Shown: one piece after another, positions 1 to 8,530 of the stretch
How the letters are laid out: the number at the start of each line of letters is the position of its first letter
Numbering within the stretch: position 1 is the stretch's first letter
Notes under the pieces: model-generated
Told to the model about the DNA's origin: nothing
Database searches by the model: none
The model's input: the letters and a program-made list of their open reading frames with translations, nothing else
NCBI RefSeq assembly: GCF_023155275.1
Contig: NZ_JALMUV010000018.1
Location: 62,001 to 126,000 of the forward strand
Reading direction: 5' to 3'
Source of the DNA: Streptomyces rhizoryzae
GTDB taxonomy: Bacteria; Actinomycetota; Actinomycetes; Streptomycetales; Streptomycetaceae
DNA: 64,000 bases
Position numbers and translations under genes: made by a program

Positions 1-868
1 AGTGCACCCCCGCCAGGTCCACCGGGTTGGCGAACGGCGAGCGGTCCGCCCCGATCACCCCGAAGTAGCCCGCCAGCTCCCGCCGTTCGTGCGCGGAGAG
101 CCCCGAGCCGACCGCGCCCACGAACCGCAGCCCGGCCGGCTCCGCCACCCCCGCCAGCACCGACCCCGGCAGCCCGCGGAGCGCCCCGCGGCCCTCCGTC
201 CAGCCGCCGACGACGATGTCCAGGGTCTCCAGGTACTTCGTCTTCACCCAGTCGTCCGACCGCACCCCCGGCAGGTACGGCGAGGACAGCCGCTTGGCCA
301 GCACCCCTTCCAGGCCGCCGTGCACCGCCGCCTCCCACGCCTGCCGCCCGTGGCCGGCCACGTAGCCGGGTACCGACCAGTTGGGCCCCGCCAGCCCCAG
401 CCCGGAGAGCACCGCCCGCCGCTCGTGGTACGGCGCCGCCAGCAGCGGCCCGCCCAGGTACATCACGTCGAAGAGCACCAGCTGCACCGGGATCTCCATC
501 GCCAGCCGGGCGCTGCGGCGCGGGTTGGTCACGCCCATCCGGCGCTGGAGCAGCCCGAAGTCGGGGCGGCCGGCGGAGTCCAGCACCACCACCTCGCCGT
601 CCAGCACCGCCGGCCGGCCGCGCAGCTGCGCGCCGAGCGGGCCGAGTTCGGGGTAGGTGGCGGTGGCGTCGTTGCCGGCCCGGGTGACCAGGTGGACGGT
701 GCCGTCGCCGGGGCTGTTCACCACGCACCGGGCCCCGTCCCACTTGGCCTCGAACGCCCAGGCCGGCTGCTCCGGCTCGGGCGGCAGCGGCCCCATGACG
801 GCCAGCATCGGCCGGATCACGGGGTACGGGTGCGCGGCGGGGGCGCCGTGCCCGGGGGGCGGGGCCAT
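1..868 (-). CDS. ATP-dependent DNA ligase (LigC-like), 3' part beyond window
   Basis: The protein would seal nicks in duplex DNA through an AMP-lysine intermediate. The translation has ligase motif I (FEAKWDGAR, AMP-accepting Lys about residue 42), a conserved LDGEVVVLD segment, FGLLQRRM, the LEGVLAKR motif and DWVKTK (motif V). The OB-fold region then begins and is cut at base 1, so the C-terminus is outside the window. The ATG at 868 gives an N-terminus reading into IRPMLA, a phrase usual just before the adenylation domain in this family; an internal ATG near 808 is the alternative. The adenylation-only core suggests a LigC/LigD-ligase type enzyme used in end joining or repair. No Ku or LigD polymerase gene is visible in the window. 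Confidence 0.85.
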   Translation of the reverse strand, partial: MAPPPGHGAPAAHPYPVIRPMLAVMGPLPPEPEQPAWAFEAKWDGARCVVNSPGDGTVHLVTRAGNDATATYPELGPLGAQLRGRPAVLDGEVVVLDSAGRPDFGLLQRRMGVTNPRRSARLAMEIPVQLVLFDVMYLGGPLLAAPYHERRAVLSGLGLAGPNWSVPGYVAGHGRQAWEAAVHGGLEGVLAKRLSSPYLPGVRSDDWVKTKYLETLDIVVGGWTEGRGALRGLPGSVLAGVAEPAGLRFVGAVGSGLSAHERRELAGYFGVIGADRSPFANPVDLAGVH

Positions 869-941
869 ACCACGATGATCGGCGGAGGCCGGGCTCCCCG
901 CAGGCCGGGCCGCCCGGCGCGGCCGCCGTACGGGCCCGGGG

Positions 942-3215
942 TCAGCGGTCCGGGGGCCCGGCGCCGACCAGCGGGCCGACCGGTTCCGGCGGCGGGCCGG
1001 CCGGCGGCTCCGCCGCGCGCGGCCGGCCCGCCGGCAGCACCCGGTCCAGCCACCACGGCAGCCACCGCGCCCGGGGGCCGAGCAGCGCCAGCGCGGCGGG
1101 CACCAGCAGCGGCCGCACCAGCACCGCGTCGGTCAGCACCCCGGCCGCCAGCCCCAGAGCGGCGGTCCGCACCGCCGTCCGGTCGCTCAGCGCGAAGGCG
1201 GCGAAGACCCCGGCCATGACCAGCGCGGCCCAGGTCAGCGCCCGGGCGGCGCGCCACGGACCGGCGGCGCCCGGCCGGCCCGCCCGGGCCCGCGCCGCCA
1301 GGACCGCGGCCCGCCCGGTGCCGGTGCCCAGCAGGACCGCGCACAGCACCACCGGCACCCAGCTCTCCACCGGCACCGGCCCGGGCGCCCCCAGCGCCGG
1401 CCCGCCCCAGCCCCACTGGAAGACCGCCACCACCACCCCGTACGACGCGGCGACCGGCAGCAGACCGGCCACCGCGGTCACCGCCGCGGCCGGCACGCCC
1501 CGCAGGACCGGCAGCAGCACCAGGAACGCCAGCCCGGCGCCCGCCGCGAGGAGCAGCGGCAGCCGGGCGGCGACCAGGTCCCGGAACTCCGCGGCGGTGG
1601 CGGTGGCGCCGGTGACGTAGCCGTGCGCCTCGTAGCCGCGCACCGCCCCGGGGAGCACCGAGCCGGTCAGGCGGTGCAGCAGCGCGGTGGTGGCCGGGTG
1701 CTGCGGGGCGTGCGCGGAGTAGGCGGTGGCGGTCAGCACCGCGCCGTCCGGGGAGACCCGCAGCGGGGTGACCGCGGCGGCGCCCGGGACGCGGGCGAGG
1801 GCCCGGCGGGCCTGCTCGGTGAGCGCCGGGCGGTCCGCCTGGGGGACCGCGGCGCGGTCGATGACCAGCGTCAGCGGTCCGGTCGCGCCGGGCCCGAACG
1901 CCGCGGCGACCAGGTCGTGGGCGCGGCGGCCGGTGGTCGAGGGCGGGTCCGCCCCGGCGTCGAGGTGGCCGGGCCGCAGCGCGCACGCCGGGACCGCCAG
2001 CGCCACCGCCACCAGCGCCCCGGCGGCCGCGCCCCACCGGGCCCGGCGCGCCCCCGGCCCGGGGCGCGGATCCGTGCCCGGCGCCCGCTCGCCCGGTGCC
2101 GCGCCGGCCGCCGGCCCGCGCGCCCGCCCCCGGGCGGCCCGCCGGCCCAGCAGCCCGAGCAGCGCGGGGACGAGGGTGAGCGCCGCGAGGACGGCGGTGA
2201 GCACGGTGAGTGCGAGGGCGGCGCCCAGCCCGGTGACGAACCCGGCGCCGGCGAGCGCCATACCGGCCGCCGCGAGCAGCACCGCGCCGCCGCACACCAG
2301 CACCGCCCGCCCGGTGGTGGCCACCGCCCGCCCCGCCGCGACGGCGGGGTCCGCGCCGTCCCGCAGCAGCCGGCGGTGCCGGACGAGCAGCAGCAGCGCG
2401 GCGTCGGTGCCCACCGCGAGCCCGGTCATGGCGGCCAGCGCGGGGGAGACGGCCGGCAGGGGGAGCGCGGCGGCCAGCAGCCCCAGGCAGCCCAGCCCGC
2501 AGACCACCCCGATCAGCGCGGTCAGCAGCGGCAGTCCGGCCGCCAGGACGCCCAGCGGCCAGGCCAGGAGCAGCAGCGCCACGGCCGCCAGGGCCAGCGC
2601 CCGGCCGAGCCGGCCGCCGCCGGGCCGGGCCGCGTCGCCCAGCGCCCCGCCGTACTCGACCCGGACGCCGGCCGCCCGCAGCGGGGCCACCGCCCGGTCC
2701 GCCCCGGCCAGCACGTCCGGGCCCAGGGCGGCCGGCGGGACCCGGAAGCGGAGCGTGAGGTAGCCGGTCCGGCCGTCGGTGGAGAGCCGTCCGGCGGGCG
2801 GCGGGGGCGGCGGGGGCGCGCCGGGCGGCGGCAGCGGGCCGCGCACCGTGCGCACCTCCGGGAGCGCGCGCAGGGCGCGGGCCGCGGCGGTGAGCTGGGT
2901 GCGGTAGCCGGTCAGCGGCCGGGCGGCGTGCAGGACGACGGCTCCGGCGGGCCCGGCGGTGGCCGGTTCGTGCGCGGTGAGCACCGCCCGCCCCTGGGCG
3001 GAGGGGGTGCCGGGGAGGGTGAGGTCGTCGGCGTACCCGCCGCCGGTGGTCCGCTGGAGCACCTGGACCGCGGCCAGTCCGGCCAGCCACAGCACCAGGA
3101 CGGCCAGCGCGTGGCGGGCGCACCACTCGCCGAGGCGCCGCAGTGTCCCCGCGGGCCGGCGGGTCCCGGGCCGGACGGGCGCGTCCGGCGCATTCGGCAA
3201 CGACATGCCTCGCAT
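942..3215 (-). CDS. MMPL/RND family membrane transporter
   Basis: This 757-residue integral membrane protein is a proton-linked exporter of the MMPL (RND) superfamily, usually moving lipids or hydrophobic compounds outward. It has the two-fold design: an N-terminal helix, an extracellular loop (about residues 60-210), five hydrophobic helices, a basic linker (about 350-400), then a second helix, loop and helix bundle. The TM4-like segment reads GLAVGTDAALLLLVRHR. The usual D-Y pair is only partly kept, and in the TM10-like segment (GTGTGRAAVLAAR) it is absent, so proton coupling is uncertain. Two starts are possible, ATG 3215 or ATG 3206 (MSLPN). The gene is monocistronic, with 235 bases separating it from the upstream deacetylase gene. 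Confidence 0.85.
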   Translation of the reverse strand: MRGMSLPNAPDAPVRPGTRRPAGTLRRLGEWCARHALAVLVLWLAGLAAVQVLQRTTGGGYADDLTLPGTPSAQGRAVLTAHEPATAGPAGAVVLHAARPLTGYRTQLTAAARALRALPEVRTVRGPLPPPGAPPPPPPPAGRLSTDGRTGYLTLRFRVPPAALGPDVLAGADRAVAPLRAAGVRVEYGGALGDAARPGGGRLGRALALAAVALLLLAWPLGVLAAGLPLLTALIGVVCGLGCLGLLAAALPLPAVSPALAAMTGLAVGTDAALLLLVRHRRLLRDGADPAVAAGRAVATTGRAVLVCGGAVLLAAAGMALAGAGFVTGLGAALALTVLTAVLAALTLVPALLGLLGRRAARGRARGPAAGAAPGERAPGTDPRPGPGARRARWGAAAGALVAVALAVPACALRPGHLDAGADPPSTTGRRAHDLVAAAFGPGATGPLTLVIDRAAVPQADRPALTEQARRALARVPGAAAVTPLRVSPDGAVLTATAYSAHAPQHPATTALLHRLTGSVLPGAVRGYEAHGYVTGATATAAEFRDLVAARLPLLLAAGAGLAFLVLLPVLRGVPAAAVTAVAGLLPVAASYGVVVAVFQWGWGGPALGAPGPVPVESWVPVVLCAVLLGTGTGRAAVLAARARAGRPGAAGPWRAARALTWAALVMAGVFAAFALSDRTAVRTAALGLAAGVLTDAVLVRPLLVPAALALLGPRARWLPWWLDRVLPAGRPRAAEPPAGPPPEPVGPLVGAGPPDR

Positions 3216-3450
3216 TCAAGGCGCGTTCGGGCGCGGCGGCATGCCGGGGGAGCGAGACGGGTGGCGGCCGGGGGCCGGGGAGGGGGGAAGCCCCGGCCGG
3301 ACGGGGGAACCCGACCGGGGCGGTCTGAGGGGAAGCGGCCCGTTTTGGGCGCCTCCAATTGAACGATAAACCATTATCTGGCGTTCCGGGCCGCGGCGTG
3401 ACCGCTCTCACGCCCCGGCCCCCGGCCCGGTTCGGCGCGGCCCGGTTCGT

Positions 3451-4281
3451 TCAGCGCGGCACGCGCACCGGGTCGTAGCCCAGGTCCAGCAGCTCCGGGA
3501 GGTACCACTCCAGCGCCTGGACGGTCTGGACGCGGTCCCCGCCGCCGTCGTGGCACAGCACGATCGCGCCCGGCCCCAGCGCGTCCAGCACCGTGTCGGC
3601 GATCCGCTCCGGGCCGGGCCGGGTCCAGTCCTGGGAGTCCACCGACCAGCCGACCGGCGACATCCCCAGCTCGGCGCAGACCGCCAGCGACAGCGGGTCC
3701 CAGTCGCCGTACGGGGCCCGGGCCAGGGCCGGGGGAGCCCCCAGGACCTCCTCGATCAGGGCGCTGGTGCGGCCGAGTTCGCCGCGCACCGCGTCGGGCG
3801 GGAGGGCGGTGAGCTGGGGATGGGTCCAGGTGTGGTTGCCGATGGCGTGGCCCTCGTCGGCGAGGGCGTGCAGCAGGTCGGGGAAGGCCAGGGCGCACTC
3901 GCCGACGACGAAGAAGGTGGCCCGGACGCCGTACCGGCGCAGCACCTGGAGGATCTCCGGGGTGTGGCGCGGGTCCGGGCCGTCGTCGAAGGTGAGCGCG
4001 ACCTCCCGGCCGCGGTCCGGCAGCGTGAACGCGACCTCGGCGCGCGGCGGCGAGGCACCCGGCCCGGAGCGGGAGGTCTCACCGGCCATCGGGCGCAGCC
4101 GGTAGCCCCCGGGCGGACCGGCCGCACTCCCCGGGACGCCCCGGGCGCGCCGCACGGAACCCTCCGGGGCCGGCGCGCCGCCGTCCGGCGCGAGGACGAC
4201 GCGGGCCGCGGCCAGGGTGCCGAGCACGACACCGGCGCGCAGTACCGTCCGCCGGGCCGCGGTGAGCTTGTCGGAGGTCAT
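3451..4281 (-). CDS. Secreted polysaccharide deacetylase (NodB/CE4)
   Basis: Predicted metal-dependent deacetylase acting on N-acetylated glycans of the cell envelope. The N-terminus (residues 10-30: RRTVLRAG followed by a hydrophobic stretch and AAA) looks like a twin-arginine signal peptide. The NodB domain starts about residue 92. TFDDGPD carries the catalytic and metal Asp (D99, D100) and GNHTWTHP carries metal ligands H150 and H154. Motif 3 is RAPYGDWD, motif 4 is WSVDSQDW and motif 5 is IVLCHDGG. All five CE4 motifs are intact, so activity is likely. At 276 residues it is a typical single-domain secreted family member. A short purine run (AGGGG) lies almost against the ATG, so the ribosome site is poor. 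Confidence 0.9.
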   Translation of the reverse strand: MTSDKLTAARRTVLRAGVVLGTLAAARVVLAPDGGAPAPEGSVRRARGVPGSAAGPPGGYRLRPMAGETSRSGPGASPPRAEVAFTLPDRGREVALTFDDGPDPRHTPEILQVLRRYGVRATFFVVGECALAFPDLLHALADEGHAIGNHTWTHPQLTALPPDAVRGELGRTSALIEEVLGAPPALARAPYGDWDPLSLAVCAELGMSPVGWSVDSQDWTRPGPERIADTVLDALGPGAIVLCHDGGGDRVQTVQALEWYLPELLDLGYDPVRVPR

Positions 4282-4435
4282 GCCCCTGGGCTCTCACGCG
4301 GGCGGGGCCGGGCGGCGCAGCGACACCGCGCCGCGCGGGCCGGCTACCCGATCGGCTCCCGCGGTCGGGGCCCGCGGTCCGCCGTCGGAGTGGCCGCCGT
4401 CCGGGACGCCCCGGCCCCCCGTTCCGGTGCCTGCC

Positions 4436-5536
4436 TCAGGGGCTGACCGCCAGCACGATGTACGCCGCCAGCAGCGTCAGGTGGACACCGCCCTGGAGCG
4501 GGGTGGCGCGGCCCGGCAGCACCGTCAGCGTGCCGACCACCACCGTCAGCACCAGCAGCACCATGTGGCTGGCGCCCAGGCCCAGGACGAGCGGCCCCTT
4601 GAGCCACACGGTGGCCAGCGCCACCGCCGGGATGGTCAGCCCGATACTGGCCATCGCCGAGCCCAGCGCGAGGTTGAGGCTGGTCTGCACCCGGTCCCGG
4701 CGGGCCGCCCGGACCGCCGCGATGGTCTCCGGCAGCAGCACCAGCAGCGCGATCACCACGCCCACCACCGACGACGGCAGGCCGGCCGCCGCCACCCCGG
4801 CCTCGATGGTCGGCGACACCGCCTTGTCCAGGCCCACCACCGCGATCAGCGCCACCGCCAGCAGGCCCAGGCTGCGCAGCGCCACCCGGGCGGACGGCGG
4901 ATCGGCGTGGTCCTCGCCCGCGATCACCTCGCCGGACGTCGTCACCGGCAGGAAGTAGTCCCGGTGCCGGATCGTCTGGGTGGCCACGAACAGGGCGTAC
5001 AGGGCGAGCGAGGCGAGCGCCGCGAACACCAGCTGCGGACCGGAGAACCGCGGCCCCGGGGCGCTGGTGGTGAACGTCGGCAGCGCCAGGCTCAGCCCGG
5101 CCACCGTGGCGACCGTGGCCAGCGCCGCCCCGGTGCCCTCGGCGTTGAAGACCGCCACCTTCCGCTTGAGCGAACCGACCAGCAGGCACAGTCCGACGAT
5201 GCCGTTGCAGGTGATCATCACCGCCGCGAAGACCGTGTCCCGGGCCAGCGCCGCGCTCTTCTCCCCGCCGTCCGCCATCAGCGTGACGATCAGCGCCACC
5301 TCGATCGTGGTCACCGCGACCGCCAGCACCAGCGACCCGAACGGCTCGCCCACCCGGTGCGCGATCACCTCGGCGTGGTGCACCGCGGCCAGCACCGCCG
5401 CGGCCAGGAACAGCGACTCCACCGCCACCAGCACCGGCGGCACCGACCGCCCCCACACCAGCACCAGCAGCACCACTCCGGCGATCGGCAGCACACCGGT
5501 CCAGTGCAGGAGGGCGGAACGCGGACGGGCGGCCAT
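4436..5536 (-). CDS. ChaA-type calcium/sodium:proton antiporter
   Basis: Predicted cation/H+ exchanger of the CaCA superfamily in the cytoplasmic membrane. The protein is about 366 residues with some eleven hydrophobic helices. The first half carries EPFGSLVLAVAVTTIEVALI, the signature acidic helix of ChaA/CAX antiporters, and the second half carries the related VVGVVIALLVLLPETIAAV; the two conserved Glu residues (in IEVALI and LLPETI) would bind the ion. I chose ATG 5536, preceded by a G-rich run, over an in-frame TTG at 5581 that adds 15 polar residues. The gene follows the unrecognised 5588-6328 gene on the same strand and may be cotranscribed. A CAGGCT hexamer seven bases before the ATG resembles the leaderless -10 motifs elsewhere here but lacks the first T. 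Confidence 0.85.
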   Translation of the reverse strand: MAARPRSALLHWTGVLPIAGVVLLVLVWGRSVPPVLVAVESLFLAAAVLAAVHHAEVIAHRVGEPFGSLVLAVAVTTIEVALIVTLMADGGEKSAALARDTVFAAVMITCNGIVGLCLLVGSLKRKVAVFNAEGTGAALATVATVAGLSLALPTFTTSAPGPRFSGPQLVFAALASLALYALFVATQTIRHRDYFLPVTTSGEVIAGEDHADPPSARVALRSLGLLAVALIAVVGLDKAVSPTIEAGVAAAGLPSSVVGVVIALLVLLPETIAAVRAARRDRVQTSLNLALGSAMASIGLTIPAVALATVWLKGPLVLGLGASHMVLLVLTVVVGTLTVLPGRATPLQGGVHLTLLAAYIVLAVSP

Positions 5537-5587
5537 ACCCCCGAGCCTGGCAGAGACTCCGGGCCGCCGCCCGTCGGTCAACCCCGC

Positions 5588-6328
5588 TCAGGCCGCCGCC
5601 CGGTGCTGCCCCCGGGACTCCGCCGGGGCCGCCGCCGCCTTGCTGACATCGGCCACCAGCTCCACCACATCGGGCCCGTACGCCTGGGAGTTGACCACCT
5701 TCAGCACCAGCGCGAACTGCCCGTCCGCGCCGTACCGGCGGGCCAGCCGGGCCCGGTTGCGGACCAGGTGGCGGACCGCGGCCCGGAGGGTGACCGGCCG
5801 CTGACCGGCCGCCAGGAACACCGGCCGGCCGCCCTCCCCGGCCGTCAGCCGGGCCAGCAGCACGTACTCCACCGCCCCCGGCTCCATCCGGTACGCGGTC
5901 CCGCCGACGGTGAACGTGCCCCGGCCGGCGCCGGCCGCGTCACCCGGATGGACCGCCACCCCCGGCAGCAGGTTCGCCAGGTGCGCGGCCAGCCGGCGGT
6001 GCGCGGTCGGGTCGCCGATGCAGAACTCCGTACGGGCCCCGAAGCCCTGGAGCCCGGTGTCGTGCGGGGCCACCTCCGGGTGCGCCCCGCAGTTCTCGAT
6101 CACCGCGGCCAACCCCAGCAGCGCCAGCGCGTCGTGGCGCGGGATGCTCCAATGGGCGGAGGCGCTGTCCCGGTGGGTGACCACCACGCACTCGGAGCCG
6201 GCGGGCAGCCCGAAGAAGCGCTGTTCCCGGGTCAGCTTCCGGCGGGCCACGGCCCGTTGCCCGGCCCAGCCGGCGGCCAGCCCCACCACGAGGGCCGCCG
6301 CCGCGGTCAGCAGCAGGGTGTCGTCCAT
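5588..6328 (-). CDS. Membrane-anchored protein of unknown function
   Basis: I do not recognise this 246-residue protein. Residues 4-25 form one hydrophobic helix followed by a basic stretch (ARRKLTREQR), so it is probably anchored with the bulk in the cytoplasm, or it has an uncleaved signal anchor. The soluble part has a regular alternating strand/helix pattern: SECVVVTHRD, a His/Asp-rich central segment, TEFCIGDPTAHRRLAAHL, LLPGV and a C-terminal Ala-rich tail. Two Cys residues (in ENCGAH and EFCIG) could be functional. TACGCT lies eight bases before the ATG and no clear ribosome site is present, so it may be transcribed without a leader. It precedes the antiporter gene on the same strand. 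Confidence 0.7.
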   Translation of the reverse strand: MDDTLLLTAAAALVVGLAAGWAGQRAVARRKLTREQRFFGLPAGSECVVVTHRDSASAHWSIPRHDALALLGLAAVIENCGAHPEVAPHDTGLQGFGARTEFCIGDPTAHRRLAAHLANLLPGVAVHPGDAAGAGRGTFTVGGTAYRMEPGAVEYVLLARLTAGEGGRPVFLAAGQRPVTLRAAVRHLVRNRARLARRYGADGQFALVLKVVNSQAYGPDVVELVADVSKAAAAPAESRGQHRAAA

Positions 6329-6570
6329 GGCGGGCGAGCGTAGCGGCTGCCCGGCCGGGTGTTCGAGGCCGGGCGCCCGGCCGGCACCGCTTGCCCCGGT
6401 ACCTGCCGGTACGGCCGGACCGTACGGCTCGCTCCCGGGCCGTCCGGCCTGTCCCGGCCCGTGCCCGCGGCCGGGCGGGCCCCGCGAACCGCCCCCTGTC
6501 GGCGCGCTGTTGACGCCGGTAGGCTCCGGCCCCTGCCGCCCCTCGCACCGCCCGTGGAGGAAGTCCAGGT

Positions 6571-8382
6571 ATGTCCCACACCCGACGTCTCACCGTCCTG
6601 GGGATAACGGCCGCGCTGGCCGGTTCCCTGCTGGCGGCCCCGGCCGCCGCCGCCCGGCCCCAGCCCGCACCGGACCCCGCCGCCCCCGCCAAGACACCGG
6701 TCGCCACCGGCTACGGCGGCGCGGTCGCCAGCGTCGACGCGGACGCCTCGGCCGCCGGCATCGAGGTGCTCCGCAAGGGCGGCAACGCGGTCGACGCGGC
6801 GGTCGCCACCGCCGCCGCCCTCGGCGTCACCGAGCCCTACTCCTCCGGCATCGGGGGCGGCGGCTACCTCGTCTACTACGACGCCCGGACGAAGACCGTC
6901 CGCACCCTCGACGGCCGGGAGACCGCCCCGCGCACCGCCACCAAGGACCTCTTCCTGGAGAACGGCACCCCCCTGCCCTTCGCCGACGCGGTCACCAGCG
7001 GCCTCAGCGTCGGCACCCCCGGCACCCCCGCCACCTGGGACAGCGCCCTGAAGAAGTGGGGCAGCCGCTCGCTGGCGCAGGTGCTCCGCCCCGCCGAGAA
7101 GCTCGCCGAGCAGGGCTTCACGGTCGACGCGACCTTCCGGCAGCAGACCGCCGACAACGAGGCGCGGTTCCGCGACTTCCCGGCCAGCGCCGCCCTCTTC
7201 CTGCCCGGCGGCAAGCTCCCGGCCGTCGGCTCCACCCTGAAGAACCCCGATCTGGCCCGCACCTACCGGGAGTTGGGCGCCAAGGGCACCGGCGCCCTCT
7301 ATCGGGGCGCGATCGGCCGGGACGTCGTCCGCACGGTCAACAAGCCCCCGGTCCGCCCCGGCGCCACCCGCACGGTCCGCCCCGGCGACCTGTCCGCCGC
7401 CGACCTCGCCGCGTACCGCACGGTCAGCCACCGGCCGACCCACACCACCTACCGCGGCCTGGACGTCTACGGCATCGCCCCGTCCTCCTCCGGCGGCACC
7501 AGTGTCGCCGAGGCGCTCAACATCCTGGAGAAGACCGACCTCTCGCACCTGACCGAGCAGCAGTTCCTGCACCGCTACATCGAGGCCAGCCGGATCGCCT
7601 TCGCCGACCGCGGCCGCTGGGTCGGCGACCCGGCCTACGAGAACGTGCCCGTCAAGGGCCTCACCGGCAAGCGGTTCGCCGCCTCCCGGGAGTGCCTGAT
7701 CAACGACCACAAGGCGCTCACCAGCCCGCTCGCCCCCGGCGACCCGCGCCACCCCGAGCCCTGCCGCACCGCCGGCCCGGCCGCCCCCACCACCTACGAG
7801 GGCGAGAACACCACCCACCTGACCACCGCCGACAAGTGGGGCAACATCGTCACCTACACCCTCACCATCGAGCAGACCGGCGGCAGCGGCATCACCGTCC
7901 CCGGCCGCGGCTTCCTGCTCAACAACGAGCTGACCGACTTCTCCTTCGCCCCGGCGAACCCCGCGGTGCCCGACCCCAACCTCCCCGGCCCCGGCAAGCG
8001 GCCGCGCTCCTCGATCTCCCCGACCGTCGTACTGCGCCACGGCGACCCGGTCCTCGCCGTCGGCTCGCCCGGCGGCGCCACCATCATCACCACCGTCCTG
8101 CAAACCCTGCTCAACCACCTCGACCGCGGGATGCCGCTGGTGGACGCGATCGCCGCCCCGCGCGCCAGCCAGCGCAACGCCGCCGCCACCGAACTGGAAC
8201 CGGCGCTGTGGAACAGCCCGCTCCGCCGCCGGCTCGAAGCCCTCGGCCACACCTTCAAGCTCAACCCGGAGATCGGCGCGGCCACCGGAGTGCAGCGGCT
8301 GCCGGACGGCCGCTGGCTCGCCGCGGCCGAGAAGGTCCGGCGCGGCGGCGGCTCGGCCATGGTGGTCCACCCGGCCCCGTGA
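6571..8382 (+). CDS. ggt: Secreted gamma-glutamyltransferase
   Basis: The enzyme cleaves or transfers the gamma-glutamyl group of glutathione-like compounds outside the cell. A Sec signal peptide ends near AAPAAAARPQ (about residues 1-30). The mature protein is a full-length Ntn hydrolase proenzyme of 603 residues. The autoprocessing and nucleophile Thr is the first Thr of TTHL (T414), followed by TADKWGNIVTYT, and the small subunit keeps SPTVVL and GSPGGATI, the oxyanion/substrate segment. A GGAGG ribosome site lies nine bases before the ATG. A TAGGCT -10-like hexamer about 50 bases upstream would give a short leader. A second, cytosolic homologue lies at 20823-22673. Confidence 0.93.
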   Translation: MSHTRRLTVLGITAALAGSLLAAPAAAARPQPAPDPAAPAKTPVATGYGGAVASVDADASAAGIEVLRKGGNAVDAAVATAAALGVTEPYSSGIGGGGYLVYYDARTKTVRTLDGRETAPRTATKDLFLENGTPLPFADAVTSGLSVGTPGTPATWDSALKKWGSRSLAQVLRPAEKLAEQGFTVDATFRQQTADNEARFRDFPASAALFLPGGKLPAVGSTLKNPDLARTYRELGAKGTGALYRGAIGRDVVRTVNKPPVRPGATRTVRPGDLSAADLAAYRTVSHRPTHTTYRGLDVYGIAPSSSGGTSVAEALNILEKTDLSHLTEQQFLHRYIEASRIAFADRGRWVGDPAYENVPVKGLTGKRFAASRECLINDHKALTSPLAPGDPRHPEPCRTAGPAAPTTYEGENTTHLTTADKWGNIVTYTLTIEQTGGSGITVPGRGFLLNNELTDFSFAPANPAVPDPNLPGPGKRPRSSISPTVVLRHGDPVLAVGSPGGATIITTVLQTLLNHLDRGMPLVDAIAAPRASQRNAAATELEPALWNSPLRRRLEALGHTFKLNPEIGAATGVQRLPDGRWLAAAEKVRRGGGSAMVVHPAP

Positions 8383-8530
8383 CACCGCCGCGGCGCCCCG
8401 GCGGGCGGTGTGTGCCGTCCGTGTGTCGTCGCCCTGCCGCGCCGCGCGGCGTCGTTGCCGCCCCCCGGGGTGCCGATTAGCCTCCTGGGACCGTTCGTTC
8501 GAATGGGCGGTCCCAGGGAGGGCACGCAGC

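Noticed and set aside
817..3411. Very long open frames on both strands opposite and beside the MMPL gene, with Arg/Gly/Pro-rich translations
   Set aside because: They are shadows caused by extreme GC content: composition is low-complexity, no domain is visible, and they overlap a gene with clear membrane helices.
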